A DNA stretch of 45,591 nt from JAIPJA01 sp964390115 (GCA_964390115.1 CAYMGT010000002.1:1-45591); one strand, 5' to 3'; positions 1 through 7,796 are shown, counted from the first letter of the stretch. The notes: generated by a model not told the origin, from the sequence alone. Made by a program: numbers and translations.

Positions 1-36
1 CTTCAGGGGTGAATTCAGGTTATCTTATCTAACTAT

Positions 37-65
37 ATTATAGCATATTTATATATATTTGTCAA
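37..65 (-). promoter_or_regulatory. Consensus sigma-70-type promoter firing out of the left edge
   Basis: Read on the minus strand, TTGACA (60-65) and TATAAT (37-42) are separated by exactly 17 bp. Both hexamers are perfect. It would drive transcription leftward, so the gene it serves lies outside the window. No coding region is seen between here and position 1. Confidence 0.7.
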
Positions 66-148
66 TACCTTTAAAATTTATCTATAGCAATTATGCCATT
101 TTTTCAGTGGGGTACTACATTTTTTATAGGTTAAGGGAATAAAATTAT

Positions 149-180
149 AACCGCTTTTCAATAAAGCGGTTTTTTTATTT
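149..180 (+). terminator. Rho-independent terminator
   Basis: A 9-bp perfect stem (AACCGCTTT at 149-157 with AAAGCGGTT at 163-171) has a 5-nt loop and is followed by a run of T. No plus-strand gene is visible upstream in the window, so the transcript it ends starts to the left. The A-rich 5' flank could also let it work on the minus strand. Confidence 0.7.
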
Positions 181-189
181 TTATTCTTA

Positions 190-198
190 TGTTATAAT
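190..198 (+). promoter_or_regulatory. Extended -10 promoter for the cupredoxin-like gene
   Basis: TG-T-TATAAT is a TGN-extended -10 element with a perfect hexamer at 193-198. No good -35 hexamer is seen 17 bp upstream, where the previous terminator's T-run lies. A start near 205 would give a leader of about 35 nt before the ATG at 240. Confidence 0.45.
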
Positions 199-239
199 TT
201 CGATATAAATTTAATAATAATATTTTTATTTTCTTTAAT

Positions 240-728
240 ATGTCTAAAAAAGAAATTTTTTTTATAAAAATATTTATAGCTATAATAATATTAGGTTTTT
301 TTTGGTTTGTTTTGCCGAAAAAGAATTTTCATTTTGAGGGTTATAATTTTTCATCGTATAATCAATCTTATAGTCATGCTTCTAAAGTAAATACATCCAA
401 GAAAGATCAAAATAAGGAAACAAGTATATTCGAAACAAGTAGAAATATTTTAGTTTCTGTGAATATAAATGGTTTTAATCCTTCTAAAATAAATGTATAT
501 TCTGATGAAAAAATTGATTTAGTTTTAAATTCTTTAGACCAGGGAACCTACACTTTAACTTTTGAGGACAGCGCCCTAGAAGATGTAGTGTTGGCTGTAG
601 GTGCTTATGGAAAGGATCAATTTGTAGTAAAGGATTTAGAACCCGGAGTTTATAGTTTTTATTCAAAGGTTTATAGTCAAAAACTAATAGAGGGACAGTT
701 AGTAGTTGAAAAAAGAGATTTAGAATAA
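240..728 (+). CDS. Membrane-anchored cupredoxin-like protein
   Basis: This 162-residue protein has a short basic N-terminus and one hydrophobic segment (about residues 8-26), so it is probably anchored with its C-terminus outside. A Ser/Asn/Lys-rich linker (about 30-65) leads to a beta-rich domain (about 68-158). That domain follows the pattern of EfeO/cupredoxin_1-type domains: a 'GFNPSKINVYSDEKIDLVLN' strand pair, then a 'FVVKDLEPGVYSFY' region. The His, Cys and Met copper ligands of true cupredoxins are absent, so metal binding is unlikely. The ATG has no Shine-Dalgarno sequence, like its neighbours. It lies 4 bp upstream of the next gene and is probably co-transcribed with it. The fold is an inference from the pattern; the function is unknown. 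Confidence 0.6.
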   Translation: MSKKEIFFIKIFIAIIILGFFWFVLPKKNFHFEGYNFSSYNQSYSHASKVNTSKKDQNKETSIFETSRNILVSVNINGFNPSKINVYSDEKIDLVLNSLDQGTYTLTFEDSALEDVVLAVGAYGKDQFVVKDLEPGVYSFYSKVYSQKLIEGQLVVEKRDLE

Positions 729-732
729 TAGC

Positions 733-1854
733 ATGATTAGAAGAATACAAAAAAGATTAATAGAATTTATTAAAACAGACGCATTTTTTATTTCATTGTT
801 GAGCTTGATTTTCTTAGTTTATAGTTTTTCTTTTTTAAGTCAATTTTTAAAAGATTCTGAGCTTCTGTCTGTTGGTGGTTGGGATGGAGCTAATCATTTT
901 GCTATTGCTAAGGTGTATGCTGAAGAAATGTTTCCCAGGCTTTTTGGATGGACTTTTTCTTGGAATGCTGGCATGGTATTTCCTTTAGGTTATCCCCCGG
1001 CTAGTTATTTTTTTCTTGGTTTTTTGGCATGGTTATTGCCTTTTAAATTTGTCTTTATATTTAAATTTTTAGTTATATTTTCAATCATTTTTTTAGTTAT
1101 TACTGCTTATTTTTTACCAAAAAAGTTTGGTTTAAATAAATTAGAATCGTTTTTTAGTGCTTTAATTTTTCTCTTTTTTCTATTATCCCCCTTTTCATTT
1201 TCTACTGGTGGTTTAAGTTTTTTAGCTAGTTTTAGAAGTGGCCTCTATTCTCAACTTTTTGCTGGACCATTATTAGTATTATGGTTGTTTTCCTTTGTGG
1301 ATGCGTTTAAGAGTAAAAAAAATTTTTTTTGGTCAGTTATTTTACTTTTTTTAATTTTAATTACCAATATACATATTGGTGAAGCCGCGCTTATTATCTG
1401 GTTAGCTTTTTTAATAGGAGATTATTTCTTATTTAAAAAATATAATGTAATTAAAATCTATTTTTGGCATTTTTTGTTGTCCTTTTTACTTTTATCTGTT
1501 TGGTCACTTCCTCTCTTAATTAATTTAGATTATTTTCTAAATTTTACTTTTCAGCCTAGTCATTTTTTATCATTTTTTAGATTTCCAGTTTTTATATTTT
1601 TAAGCTTTGCTTTATTGGGATGGGTTTTTTCAATTTTAAATAAAAAAAGAATATATTTTAATTTAGGTTTTTCAGGATTATTATTAATGCTAACAGCTTT
1701 TCTTCCTGTTAATTTAGTGTTTAAAAGTTTGCCACTGCAACCACAAAGATTATTACCAATAATTATAATAGTGTTAGCGCCATTAGCTGTGTTTGGTTTA
1801 AAATTTTTTCACACTTATTTAAATAAATATGTAAAGATTCAAATTCTACTATAA
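733..1854 (+). CDS. Multi-pass membrane protein, C-terminally truncated
   Basis: The 373 residues form about ten hydrophobic segments. The N-terminal pattern is TM1, then an extracytoplasmic loop with GGWDGANHF (about 47-55) and a Pro/Tyr-rich stretch around YPPAS. This resembles the large 'PTPS-related'/YfhO/GT-C type membrane proteins, which are usually much longer (500-700 residues or more). Homology should end near residue 365, because the last few codons, which end in KIQILL, run into sequence that in another frame encodes an unrelated surface-protein repeat. I therefore think the gene was cut by a deletion or recombination at about 1825-1845. It is probably non-functional or altered. 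The family assignment is tentative. Confidence 0.5.
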   Translation: MIRRIQKRLIEFIKTDAFFISLLSLIFLVYSFSFLSQFLKDSELLSVGGWDGANHFAIAKVYAEEMFPRLFGWTFSWNAGMVFPLGYPPASYFFLGFLAWLLPFKFVFIFKFLVIFSIIFLVITAYFLPKKFGLNKLESFFSALIFLFFLLSPFSFSTGGLSFLASFRSGLYSQLFAGPLLVLWLFSFVDAFKSKKNFFWSVILLFLILITNIHIGEAALIIWLAFLIGDYFLFKKYNVIKIYFWHFLLSFLLLSVWSLPLLINLDYFLNFTFQPSHFLSFFRFPVFIFLSFALLGWVFSILNKKRIYFNLGFSGLLLMLTAFLPVNLVFKSLPLQPQRLLPIIIIVLAPLAVFGLKFFHTYLNKYVKIQILL

Positions 1855-2657
1855 GTTATTCTGCTGGGGTAGGGGGGGTAATTATTGGTAACGCTCAGCA
1901 ATTTTTTAATTCTATTGGTGTTTCAGGTACTGTTGTTGAGGCTATTCCTGATTCTGATTATAAATTTGTTCAATGGTCAGATGGTTCAACTGAAAATCCA
2001 AGAACAGATACAAGTACTTTTAGTGATTTAAATGTAGTGGCTGAATTTGCACCGTTTATTTGTGGTGATACAGTTTTGGATATTGATGGTAATATTTATA
2101 ATACTTTGCTTATAGATGAACAGTGTTGGATGGCTAAAAATCTAAATACAGGAGTTAAGTTGGATGTTACAACTGAGCCAAATACTAGTGACGCGATTAT
2201 TGAAAAGTGGTGTCTTCGCGATGATTGTGATCAATATGGTGGTCTTTATTCTTGGAATGAGGCAATGCAGGGTTCAACTCAAGAAGAAGCTAGAGGAGTG
2301 TGTCCTGTTAATTGGCACATACCAGATGGTAACGATTGGACTATTTTACAAAGAGTTGCTATGGAGTCAGTTGGTGCTAATAATGTTTGTGCAGATGAAT
2401 CGGGCTGGCAATGTTCTCCGGCTAATGAGGTATTGAAATCTAGTAATTTTGGTTTTAATCTCTTATATTCAGGTTATCGTAATGCTTATGTTGGTAACCC
2501 GGGATCTATTAGTTCTTCTTCTGCTTATTATTGGACATCTACTAATATGACTTTATCAGCTGCGTTTGCAATGAATTTTTCAAATGGCACTTGGGTTTGG
2601 CATGATTTTCAAGGACAAAAGAAGTGGGGTGCTTCCATTCGTTGTATTAAAAATTAA
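1827..2657 (+). pseudogene. 5'-truncated FISUMP-domain surface protein
   Basis: An open frame begins after a stop at 1824-1826 and has no ATG. Its first part (1860-2050) encodes an InlB-B/'bacterial repeat'-type unit with the signature Q-WSDGSTENPRTD and a closing VVAEF. The rest (about 2055-2657) is a Fibrobacter succinogenes major paralogous (FISUMP) domain: DGNIYNTLLIDEQCWMAKNL, then YGGLYSW, CPVNWHIPDGNDW, YWTST and a final SIRCIKN. Such proteins are normally long and secreted, with a signal peptide and several repeats. Here everything upstream is missing and replaced by the end of the membrane-protein gene in another frame. A GTG at 2037 is the only conventional start, and it lies inside the repeat. 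G+C is visibly higher than in neighbouring genes, which suggests transfer. Confidence 0.7.
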
Positions 2658-2740
2658 TTTTATAGCGAATCATCGCCAGATAATACTTCGGCGTCACTAA
2701 TTTAATCTGCTTATTATATAATGACGTACTCCCCGCACTC

Positions 2741-2773
2741 AAAGAGACTATCCAAAAGGATAGTCTCTTTTCA
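2741..2773 (+). terminator. Strong hairpin terminator after the FISUMP fragment
   Basis: A 13-bp perfect inverted repeat (2741-2753 with 2758-2770) around an AAAA loop is followed by TTTT on the plus strand. It is nested inside a CCCCG (2731-2735) / CGGGG (2776-2780) pair that also recurs at the other side of the transposase remnant. Confidence 0.65.
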
Positions 2774-2794
2774 TACGGGGTTTCTTTTGCTCCG

Positions 2795-3241
2795 CTACTC
2801 ATGAGAGTCCGGCGATAGCTCTGAAGTTACATCAACACCTATGTCGTATTTATTTTGTCTATCGATATACAGGCGAATATTGTCTTCGTTCAAACCAACC
2901 GTAGATATAAAATAACCATCTGACCAAAGGCCACTGTGGCTATATATTTTATCAATAAATTTGAATTTCTTACGTAAATGAGCACTAGAAAGTGATTTGA
3001 GTTCTTGAGCCACAGTAGCCCCAGAATATTTTGGTGGGAATTCTAAAAGAATATGTACATGGTCATCACCGGTGTTGATTTTGTGTAGATACCAGTCTGG
3101 GTGACGCTTTTGAATATTATAGAGACTTTTTATTAGCTCCGTACGAACATAGTGTTTTAAAAACTTTCTGCGGTACTTTGTCCCCCAGACTAAATGATAT
3201 AAAACTTAGTATACACTATGATTTAACTGCCGAATTCTCAT
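2795..3241 (-). pseudogene. tnpA: IS200-type Y1 transposase (tnpA) with an in-frame stop
   Basis: Reading from the ATG at 3239-3241 gives MRIRQLNHSVY, then a TAA stop at 3206-3208. The same frame continues with YHLVWGTKYRRKF, the HUH motif HVHILLEF, SSAHLRKKF, LWSDGYFISTVG and the catalytic-tyrosine region NIRLYIDRQ, ending at 2795. These are the hallmarks of IS200/IS605 HUH single-strand transposases in the right order and at normal total length (about 148 codons). Only codon 12 is wrong: the position fits a normal residue in the conserved NHSVY-x-x-x-YHLVW stretch. So this is a recently inactivated copy, unless a downstream start is used. No tnpB is present. Confidence 0.8.
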
Positions 3242-3390
3242 GCTAACAGAATAGCACACTAACGTGCACTATTCACATTCATCCCCGCCCTCTTTCGCGG
3301 TGCGTTTCGCCCCGCTCAGTCAGACGGGGTTTCCTGGTAAGGTAATAAAAAAATAAAATAATTTTTATTTTATCATCCGTTAATTATATT

Positions 3391-3421
3391 AAAAAGGTGC
3401 TTTAAAAAAGTACCTTTTTAT
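3391..3421. terminator. Bidirectional hairpin terminator upstream of cysS
   Basis: AAAAAGGTGCTTT pairs with AAAGTACCTTTTT (one G-T pair) around a tiny A loop, with A and T tracts on both sides. It would end transcription from either direction and insulates cysS from the insertion-sequence remnant. Confidence 0.6.
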
Positions 3422-3467
3422 TAGAGAAATTTAATTGTATTTTTGTATATTTATGCTAAACTTTTAC

Positions 3468-3473
3468 TATAAT
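3468..3473 (+). promoter_or_regulatory. -10 element of cysS, placed for a near-leaderless mRNA
   Basis: A perfect TATAAT ends 13 bp before the cysS ATG (3487). Transcription would begin about 6-8 nt before the start codon. A weak -35 (TTGTAT, 3443-3448) sits 19 bp upstream. Confidence 0.5.
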
Positions 3474-3486
3474 CAATTATTATATT

Positions 3487-4902
3487 ATGTCTAAATTATC
3501 ACTACACAATACCTTGAACAGGAAAAAAGAAGAATTTAAATCAATTATAAAAGGTGAGGTTGGTTTGTATACTTGTGGTCCAACTGTATATAACTTTGCT
3601 CACCTAGGTAATTTACGCACCTATCTATTTGAAGATTTCTTAAAGAGAGTTTTAATTTTAGCTGATTATAAAGTTAAGCATGTTATGAATGTAACTGACG
3701 TAGGTCATCTAATTGGAGATGGAAATATGGGTGAAGATAAATTAGAGAAGAGATCTAAAATTGAGAAAAAGACTGCTTGGGAAATAGCAGATTTTTATCT
3801 GCAGGCTTTTAAAAATGATTTATCTAACTTAAATATTATTTTTCCTTCTAAATGGTATAAAGCAACAGATACTATTTCTGAGCAAATAAATTTAATTAAG
3901 ATTTTAGAGACTAAAGGTTATACCTATAAAACCTCTGATGGTATCTATTTTGATACTTCTAAGTTTGAAGATTATACCAAATTAAGCCATCAAAATATTG
4001 AGGCCTTGCAAGAAGGGGCTAGAGTAGAGAAGAATAAAGAAAAGAGAAATCCTACTGATTTTGCTCTTTGGAAGTTTTCTCCTGAAAATGAAAAAAGACA
4101 AATGGAATGGCAGTCTCCTTGGGGCCTAGGTTTTCCTGGTTGGCACATTGAATGTAGCGCTATGAGTTTAAAAGGTTTAGGCAAGCAGTTAGATATTCAT
4201 TGTGGTGGAGTTGATCATATAAACATTCATCATACTAATGAAATTGCTCAGTCAGAAGCGGCAACTGGTAAAAAGTTCTTTAATTACTGGTTACACGGCG
4301 CTTTCTTAGTTATCTCAGGTGGTAAGAAAATGTCTAAGAGCCAGGATAACTTCCTTACTTTAAAAAAAGCTTTAATAGATAAAAATTTTAATCCCTTAGC
4401 ATATCGCTTAGCTTGTCTGCAGGTTCATTACCGTAAACCTTTAGAATATAGCGAAAAAATGCTTCAGGCTTCAAATAGCGCACTTTTGAGCATATATAGC
4501 AAGGTAGGTAAATTAGTCAGTGGTTTTGGTAATATAGATGACAGTTATTTTGAAAGATTTAAAAATCTAGTATTTTCAGATTTGAATTTACCTCAAGCTT
4601 TAGCATTATTTCAAAATTTATTAAAAGATAAGAAGGTTTCCGATAAAGACAAGTTGACCACAGTATTAGAAATGGATAAGGTGTTAGGTCTAAATTTAGC
4701 TTTAGTTTTAAAAGAAGTAAATAAGGAAAATAATATTCCTAATGAAATTTTAAAATTAGCCAAACAGAGACAAGTCCTTAGAGAAGAGAAGCAATTTACT
4801 GAAGCTGATATTTTAAGAGAGGAAATTGAGTCCGAGGGTTATAGTTTAGAAGAAAATACGGAAGGCTTTAAGTTAAAGAAAAAAACTGAAAATGGAAAAT
4901 AA
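3487..4902 (+). CDS. cysS: Cysteinyl-tRNA synthetase
   Basis: This class I synthetase charges tRNA-Cys in the cytoplasm. The 471-residue length is normal. Cys30 in CGPTVYN is the first zinc ligand; HLGN (39-42) is the HIGH signature; GWHIECSAMS (about 220) supplies the second zinc Cys; HCGGVDHINIHHTNE follows; KMSKS is at about 281-285. The C-terminal region is helical, as in bacterial enzymes. The start is an ATG with no Shine-Dalgarno sequence and a -10 box just upstream. Its last 11 bp overlap the start of dus, which implies coupled translation. Confidence 0.96.
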   Translation: MSKLSLHNTLNRKKEEFKSIIKGEVGLYTCGPTVYNFAHLGNLRTYLFEDFLKRVLILADYKVKHVMNVTDVGHLIGDGNMGEDKLEKRSKIEKKTAWEIADFYLQAFKNDLSNLNIIFPSKWYKATDTISEQINLIKILETKGYTYKTSDGIYFDTSKFEDYTKLSHQNIEALQEGARVEKNKEKRNPTDFALWKFSPENEKRQMEWQSPWGLGFPGWHIECSAMSLKGLGKQLDIHCGGVDHINIHHTNEIAQSEAATGKKFFNYWLHGAFLVISGGKKMSKSQDNFLTLKKALIDKNFNPLAYRLACLQVHYRKPLEYSEKMLQASNSALLSIYSKVGKLVSGFGNIDDSYFERFKNLVFSDLNLPQALALFQNLLKDKKVSDKDKLTTVLEMDKVLGLNLALVLKEVNKENNIPNEILKLAKQRQVLREEKQFTEADILREEIESEGYSLEENTEGFKLKKKTENGK

Positions 4903-5827
4903 TTTTTGGAAAAAACTTAGTAAACCCATTATAGCTTTAGCACCAATGGCAGGGGTAAATGATCTTGCCTTTAGAAAAATGTGTGAAGATTTTGGGGCTG
5001 ATGTTATCTATAGTGAAATGGCTAGTGCCACTGCCTTAGCTAGAAATCCAAAAAAAACTTTAAAAATATTGGAGTTTAAAAAAACCGACACGCCTTATAT
5101 AGTTCAGCTATTTGGATCTAAAGTAGAAGATTTTAAGCCAGCGGTTAGAAGGTTGGAGGAAGATTTATCTCCTTCAGGTATTGATATAAATTTTGGTTGT
5201 CCGGTAAATAAAATACTACGTCAGGGCGCGGGCGCTATTTTAATGCAAGAAAAGAAAGAGGCTAAAGAGATAATCTTTGATGTTTTAGAAGAGTCTTCAG
5301 TGCCAGTATCTATAAAGACTAGGACTAAATCAGGTCAAGTAGAGCTTTTAGATTTTTTGAAATATATCAAGGATTTACCAGTTTCGGCTTTAATGATTCA
5401 TGGTAGAAGCCTTAGCCAAGGTTTTATTGGTGAAATAGATTATAATGTTATAAAGCAAGCTAGAAAATATTTTTCTGGAGTTATTTTAGCTAATGGTGGA
5501 ATTAATGATTTTAAGCAAGCTCAAAAAACTTTAAGATTAACTCAAGCTGATGGGCTTGGTATTGCTCGAGGATCTCTAGGAAAACCTTGGTTATTTAAAG
5601 AGATAAAAGAATCTAAACAAATTAATTTATCTTTAGCGAAAATTGCTAAAATTGCGTTAACCCAGTCTCGTTTAGCTTTTCAGTATGGACAAGAGCAAGG
5701 GATTAAAGAAATGCGTAAGCACTTAGCTTGGTATATACAATCTTTTCCAGGGGCTAAGACTATAAGAAATGAATTGGTAAAAGTTGAAACTTTAACTGAT
5801 ATAGAAAGGATTTTAAAAAAACTATAA
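4892..5827 (+). CDS. dus: tRNA-dihydrouridine synthase
   Basis: This FMN enzyme reduces uridine to dihydrouridine in tRNA D-loops. Diagnostic pieces are APMAG (17-21), YIVQLFG (69-75), DINFGCPVNK with catalytic Cys103, MIHGR and the FMN phosphate-binding ANGGI...GIARGSLGKPWLF. The 311-residue length is typical of the DusB-like group. The ATG overlaps the cysS stop by 11 bp in the sequence ATGGAAAATAA, so the two genes form one operon with tsaB (8 bp downstream). Subtype (DusA/B/C) cannot be fixed by eye. Confidence 0.93.
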   Translation: MENNFWKKLSKPIIALAPMAGVNDLAFRKMCEDFGADVIYSEMASATALARNPKKTLKILEFKKTDTPYIVQLFGSKVEDFKPAVRRLEEDLSPSGIDINFGCPVNKILRQGAGAILMQEKKEAKEIIFDVLEESSVPVSIKTRTKSGQVELLDFLKYIKDLPVSALMIHGRSLSQGFIGEIDYNVIKQARKYFSGVILANGGINDFKQAQKTLRLTQADGLGIARGSLGKPWLFKEIKESKQINLSLAKIAKIALTQSRLAFQYGQEQGIKEMRKHLAWYIQSFPGAKTIRNELVKVETLTDIERILKKL

Positions 5828-5835
5828 TTTAACAT

Positions 5836-6231
5836 ATGACATTATATATTGATACAAGTGAATACGAGTTAATAATCTTAGCTTTAATTGTTAAAACAAA
5901 AAATAAAGAAGAAGAAATAGCTAGGAAAAAATTTAAAGCAGGTGGTAAAACTCAGTCAGAAAAACTTTTACTTTGTATTGATAAGTTTTTAAATTCAGAA
6001 AAAATTAGCTGGCAGAAGATTAAAGCGATTAAAGTTAGAAATGAGGGAGGAAGTTTCACGGGTCTACGCTTAGGAGTGATAACAGCTAATACTTTAGCTT
6101 GGAGCAAAGGAATAGAAGTTATTGCTACAAAAAATAGTTATATTAAAAAAAATGGTATAAAAATGGTTAAGCCCATATACAATAAAAAACCTGACATAGT
6201 AATTAATAAAAATAAATATGGCTTAGATTAG
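5836..6231 (+). CDS. tsaB: TsaB-like protein for tRNA t6A synthesis, short form
   Basis: TsaB is the non-catalytic partner of TsaD in forming threonylcarbamoyladenosine-37 on ANN-decoding tRNAs. The N-terminal YIDTSEYE strand and the signature GGSFTGLRLG (71-80), followed by ITANTLAWS, identify it. It has 131 residues, whereas typical TsaB has about 220, so most of the C-terminal ASKHA lobe is missing. Shortened TsaB proteins occur in reduced bacteria (family knowledge). It is third in the cysS-dus-tsaB operon and ends with a TAG just before an intergenic region. No tsaD or tsaE is in the window. Confidence 0.85.
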   Translation: MTLYIDTSEYELIILALIVKTKNKEEEIARKKFKAGGKTQSEKLLLCIDKFLNSEKISWQKIKAIKVRNEGGSFTGLRLGVITANTLAWSKGIEVIATKNSYIKKNGIKMVKPIYNKKPDIVINKNKYGLD

Positions 6232-6239
6232 CCTTCGGC

Positions 6240-6248
6240 TGTGGATAA
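6240..6248 (-). promoter_or_regulatory. Perfect DnaA box
   Basis: TGTGGATAA, the complement of TTATCCACA, lies just after the tsaB stop and upstream of the mraZ promoter. It is a single box, so it may titrate DnaA or be chance rather than an origin. Confidence 0.35.
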
Positions 6249-6286
6249 CTTGTGTTAATCTATAGTAATTTTTTCTAATATTTTTT

Positions 6287-6314
6287 AAAACCCTTATTTT
6301 ATGGGGTTTTTTGT
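6287..6314 (+). terminator. Terminator of the cysS-dus-tsaB operon
   Basis: AAAACCC (6287-6293) pairs with the GGGTTTT part of 6304-6310 across an AT-rich loop, followed by more T residues. It separates the operon from the mraZ promoter. Confidence 0.65.
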
Positions 6315-6329
6315 TTTATCAAAGAAGTG

Positions 6330-6358
6330 TTGACTGAGGTGGGTAAGTGGTGTATAAT
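6330..6358 (+). promoter_or_regulatory. Promoter of the mraZ division/cell-wall operon
   Basis: TTGACT (6330-6335) and TATAAT (6353-6358) are separated by 17 bp, a near-consensus promoter. The predicted leader before mraZ is about 38 nt. The spacer and the leader contain the repeated GTG boxes described separately. Confidence 0.75.
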
Positions 6359-6395
6359 TAAATCATTAAGGTGATAAGTGGGGAATTAAGGTGAT
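6336..6395 (+). promoter_or_regulatory. MraZ operator: repeated AAGGTG/AAGTGG boxes
   Basis: Similar short direct repeats occur at 6337 (AGGTGGGT), 6345 (AAGTGGTG), 6368 (AAGGTGAT), 6376 (AAGTGGGG) and 6388 (AAGGTGAT). The first two are 8 bp apart and lie within the promoter spacer. The last three lie in the leader. MraZ is known to bind direct repeats of GTGG-like boxes in its own promoter, so this is probably the autoregulatory operator. Confidence 0.6.
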
Positions 6396-6403
6396 ATAAA
6401 TTT

Positions 6404-6835
6404 ATGTTTATTGGAGAATACAATCATAATTTAGACACCAAAGGTAGGTTAGCTATACCGGCTAAATTTAGGTCGTCTTTCAAAAAAGGGGCAGTTGTAA
6501 CTAAGGGATTAGATAACTGTTTATTTTTTTATTCAAAAGAAAAATGGCAAGAGATGGCAGAGAAGTTTGCTAATTTACCAATTGGTCCAGCTAAGGCTAG
6601 AGCATTCTCACGACATATGTTAGCCGGAGCTATGGATGTTGAATTTGATAATCAAGGTAGAATAACTTTACCAGAATATTTAAGAAAATTTGCTAATTTG
6701 AGTAAGCAAGCGATTATTGCTGGGCTGTATAGTCATTTAGAGATTTGGGATAAAGAAGCTTGGGAGAAGTATAAGAAACAAGCAGAGAGAAATAGTGGAG
6801 ACATAGCTGAAAGCTTGTCTGATTTAGGAGTGTAA
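6404..6835 (+). CDS. mraZ: Transcriptional regulator MraZ
   Basis: MraZ is a DNA-binding ring protein that controls the division and cell-wall cluster. At 143 residues it has the normal length. Two AbrB-like swapped-hairpin units are visible: YNHNLDTKGRLAIPAKFR (about 5-22) and VEFDNQGRITLPEYLR (about 78-93). Both carry the D-x-x-x-R-(L/I) signature. It begins the operon and is followed 6 bp later by rsmH, the conserved order. Repeated boxes in its promoter fit autoregulation. Confidence 0.96.
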   Translation: MFIGEYNHNLDTKGRLAIPAKFRSSFKKGAVVTKGLDNCLFFYSKEKWQEMAEKFANLPIGPAKARAFSRHMLAGAMDVEFDNQGRITLPEYLRKFANLSKQAIIAGLYSHLEIWDKEAWEKYKKQAERNSGDIAESLSDLGV

Positions 6836-6841
6836 TTTTAT

Positions 6842-7792
6842 ATGAATAAAAGTTTACATAAGCCAGTTCTTTTAGAAGAAATATTATCCTTATTAAAATT
6901 AGAAGAGGGAAGTAACTGCGTAGATTGTACCCTTGGAGGAGGGGGGTATAGTTTAGCTATTTCTAAAGAAATTGGAGAAAGTGGTCAATTATTATCTATC
7001 GATCTTGATTTTGAAGCTATTTCTAGATTTAAAGAGATTGTCAGTAGAGAAAAAAGAGAAAATATTATTTTGCAAGTTGGTAATTTTACAGATATAGATA
7101 TTTTAGTTGAAAAAAACTTTAAAACAAAAGTTAAATTTTCTGCTATTGTAGCTGATTTAGGACTGTCAATGGATCAATTAAAAGATGACAGTAGAACATT
7201 TTCTTTTTCTAGTTCGGCTAATTTAAATTTTAGCTATAGCCAAGAATCTAATTTCGGTAAAGCCATGGGGATAATAAATAGTGCTTCAGCCTACAAATTA
7301 GAAGAAATTTTAAAAAAATACGGAGAAGAAAGATTTGCTAGATTAATTGCTAAAAATATTGTTAAGGAGAGAAAGAATGAAAAAATAAGGACAGGTTTTC
7401 AGCTTAAAGAAATAATTGAAATTGCTGTTCCAAAGAGATATTGGCCACAACATGTTTCAGTAGCTACTAAAACTTTTCAAGCTCTAAGAATAGTAGTTAA
7501 TGAAGAATTAGAAAATTTAGAAAAATTCTTACCAAAAGCTTTAAAATTATTAAAGCCCGGAGGAAGACTAGCAGTTGTTAGTTTTCATAGTTTAGAAGAT
7601 AGAATAGTTAAACGGTATTTTAAAAAAGAAGCTTCTACTTGTATATGTCCCGCTGAATTAGCTATTTGTCAGTGCGGTCACAAAGCAGAGATAAAAATTA
7701 TTAATAAGAAACCTATCATCGCTAGCGAGAAGGAATTACAGAATAATCCTAGTTCTCGCAGTGCTAAGTTAAGAGTGATAGAAAAAATTTAA
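6842..7792 (+). CDS. rsmH: 16S rRNA m4C1402 methyltransferase RsmH
   Basis: RsmH (MraW) methylates N4 of C1402 in the ribosomal P site using S-adenosylmethionine. Signatures are HKPVLLEEIL at the N-terminus, the SAM-binding DCTLGGGGYS (about 29-38), VADLGLSMDQL, TFQALRIVVNEE and VVSFHSLEDRIVK. The length of 316 is normal. It is one of the few genes here with a possible Shine-Dalgarno sequence (AGGAG at 6826-6830), although 11 nt from the ATG. The order mraZ-rsmH-ftsL-ftsI is that of the ancestral cluster. Confidence 0.96.
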   Translation: MNKSLHKPVLLEEILSLLKLEEGSNCVDCTLGGGGYSLAISKEIGESGQLLSIDLDFEAISRFKEIVSREKRENIILQVGNFTDIDILVEKNFKTKVKFSAIVADLGLSMDQLKDDSRTFSFSSSANLNFSYSQESNFGKAMGIINSASAYKLEEILKKYGEERFARLIAKNIVKERKNEKIRTGFQLKEIIEIAVPKRYWPQHVSVATKTFQALRIVVNEELENLEKFLPKALKLLKPGGRLAVVSFHSLEDRIVKRYFKKEASTCICPAELAICQCGHKAEIKIINKKPIIASEKELQNNPSSRSAKLRVIEKI

Positions 7793-7796
7793 GACC

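Larger units (their letters stand above)
2728..3335 (-). mobile_element. Remnant of an IS200/IS605-type insertion sequence
   Basis: The interval holds a broken Y1 transposase and is bounded by two similar hairpin-forming stretches. At 2731-2784 and 3310-3332 a CCCCG...CGGGG pair is followed by TTTC. Subterminal hairpins are expected of IS200/IS605 elements, which have no terminal inverted repeats. G+C is higher than in the surroundings. The exact ends and target site are not determinable by eye. Confidence 0.45.

Noticed and set aside
2658..3486. CRISPR array or tRNA genes in the GC-rich insertion-sequence region
   Set aside because: No regularly spaced repeats and no tRNA cloverleaf could be found; hairpins there belong to the element ends and terminators.
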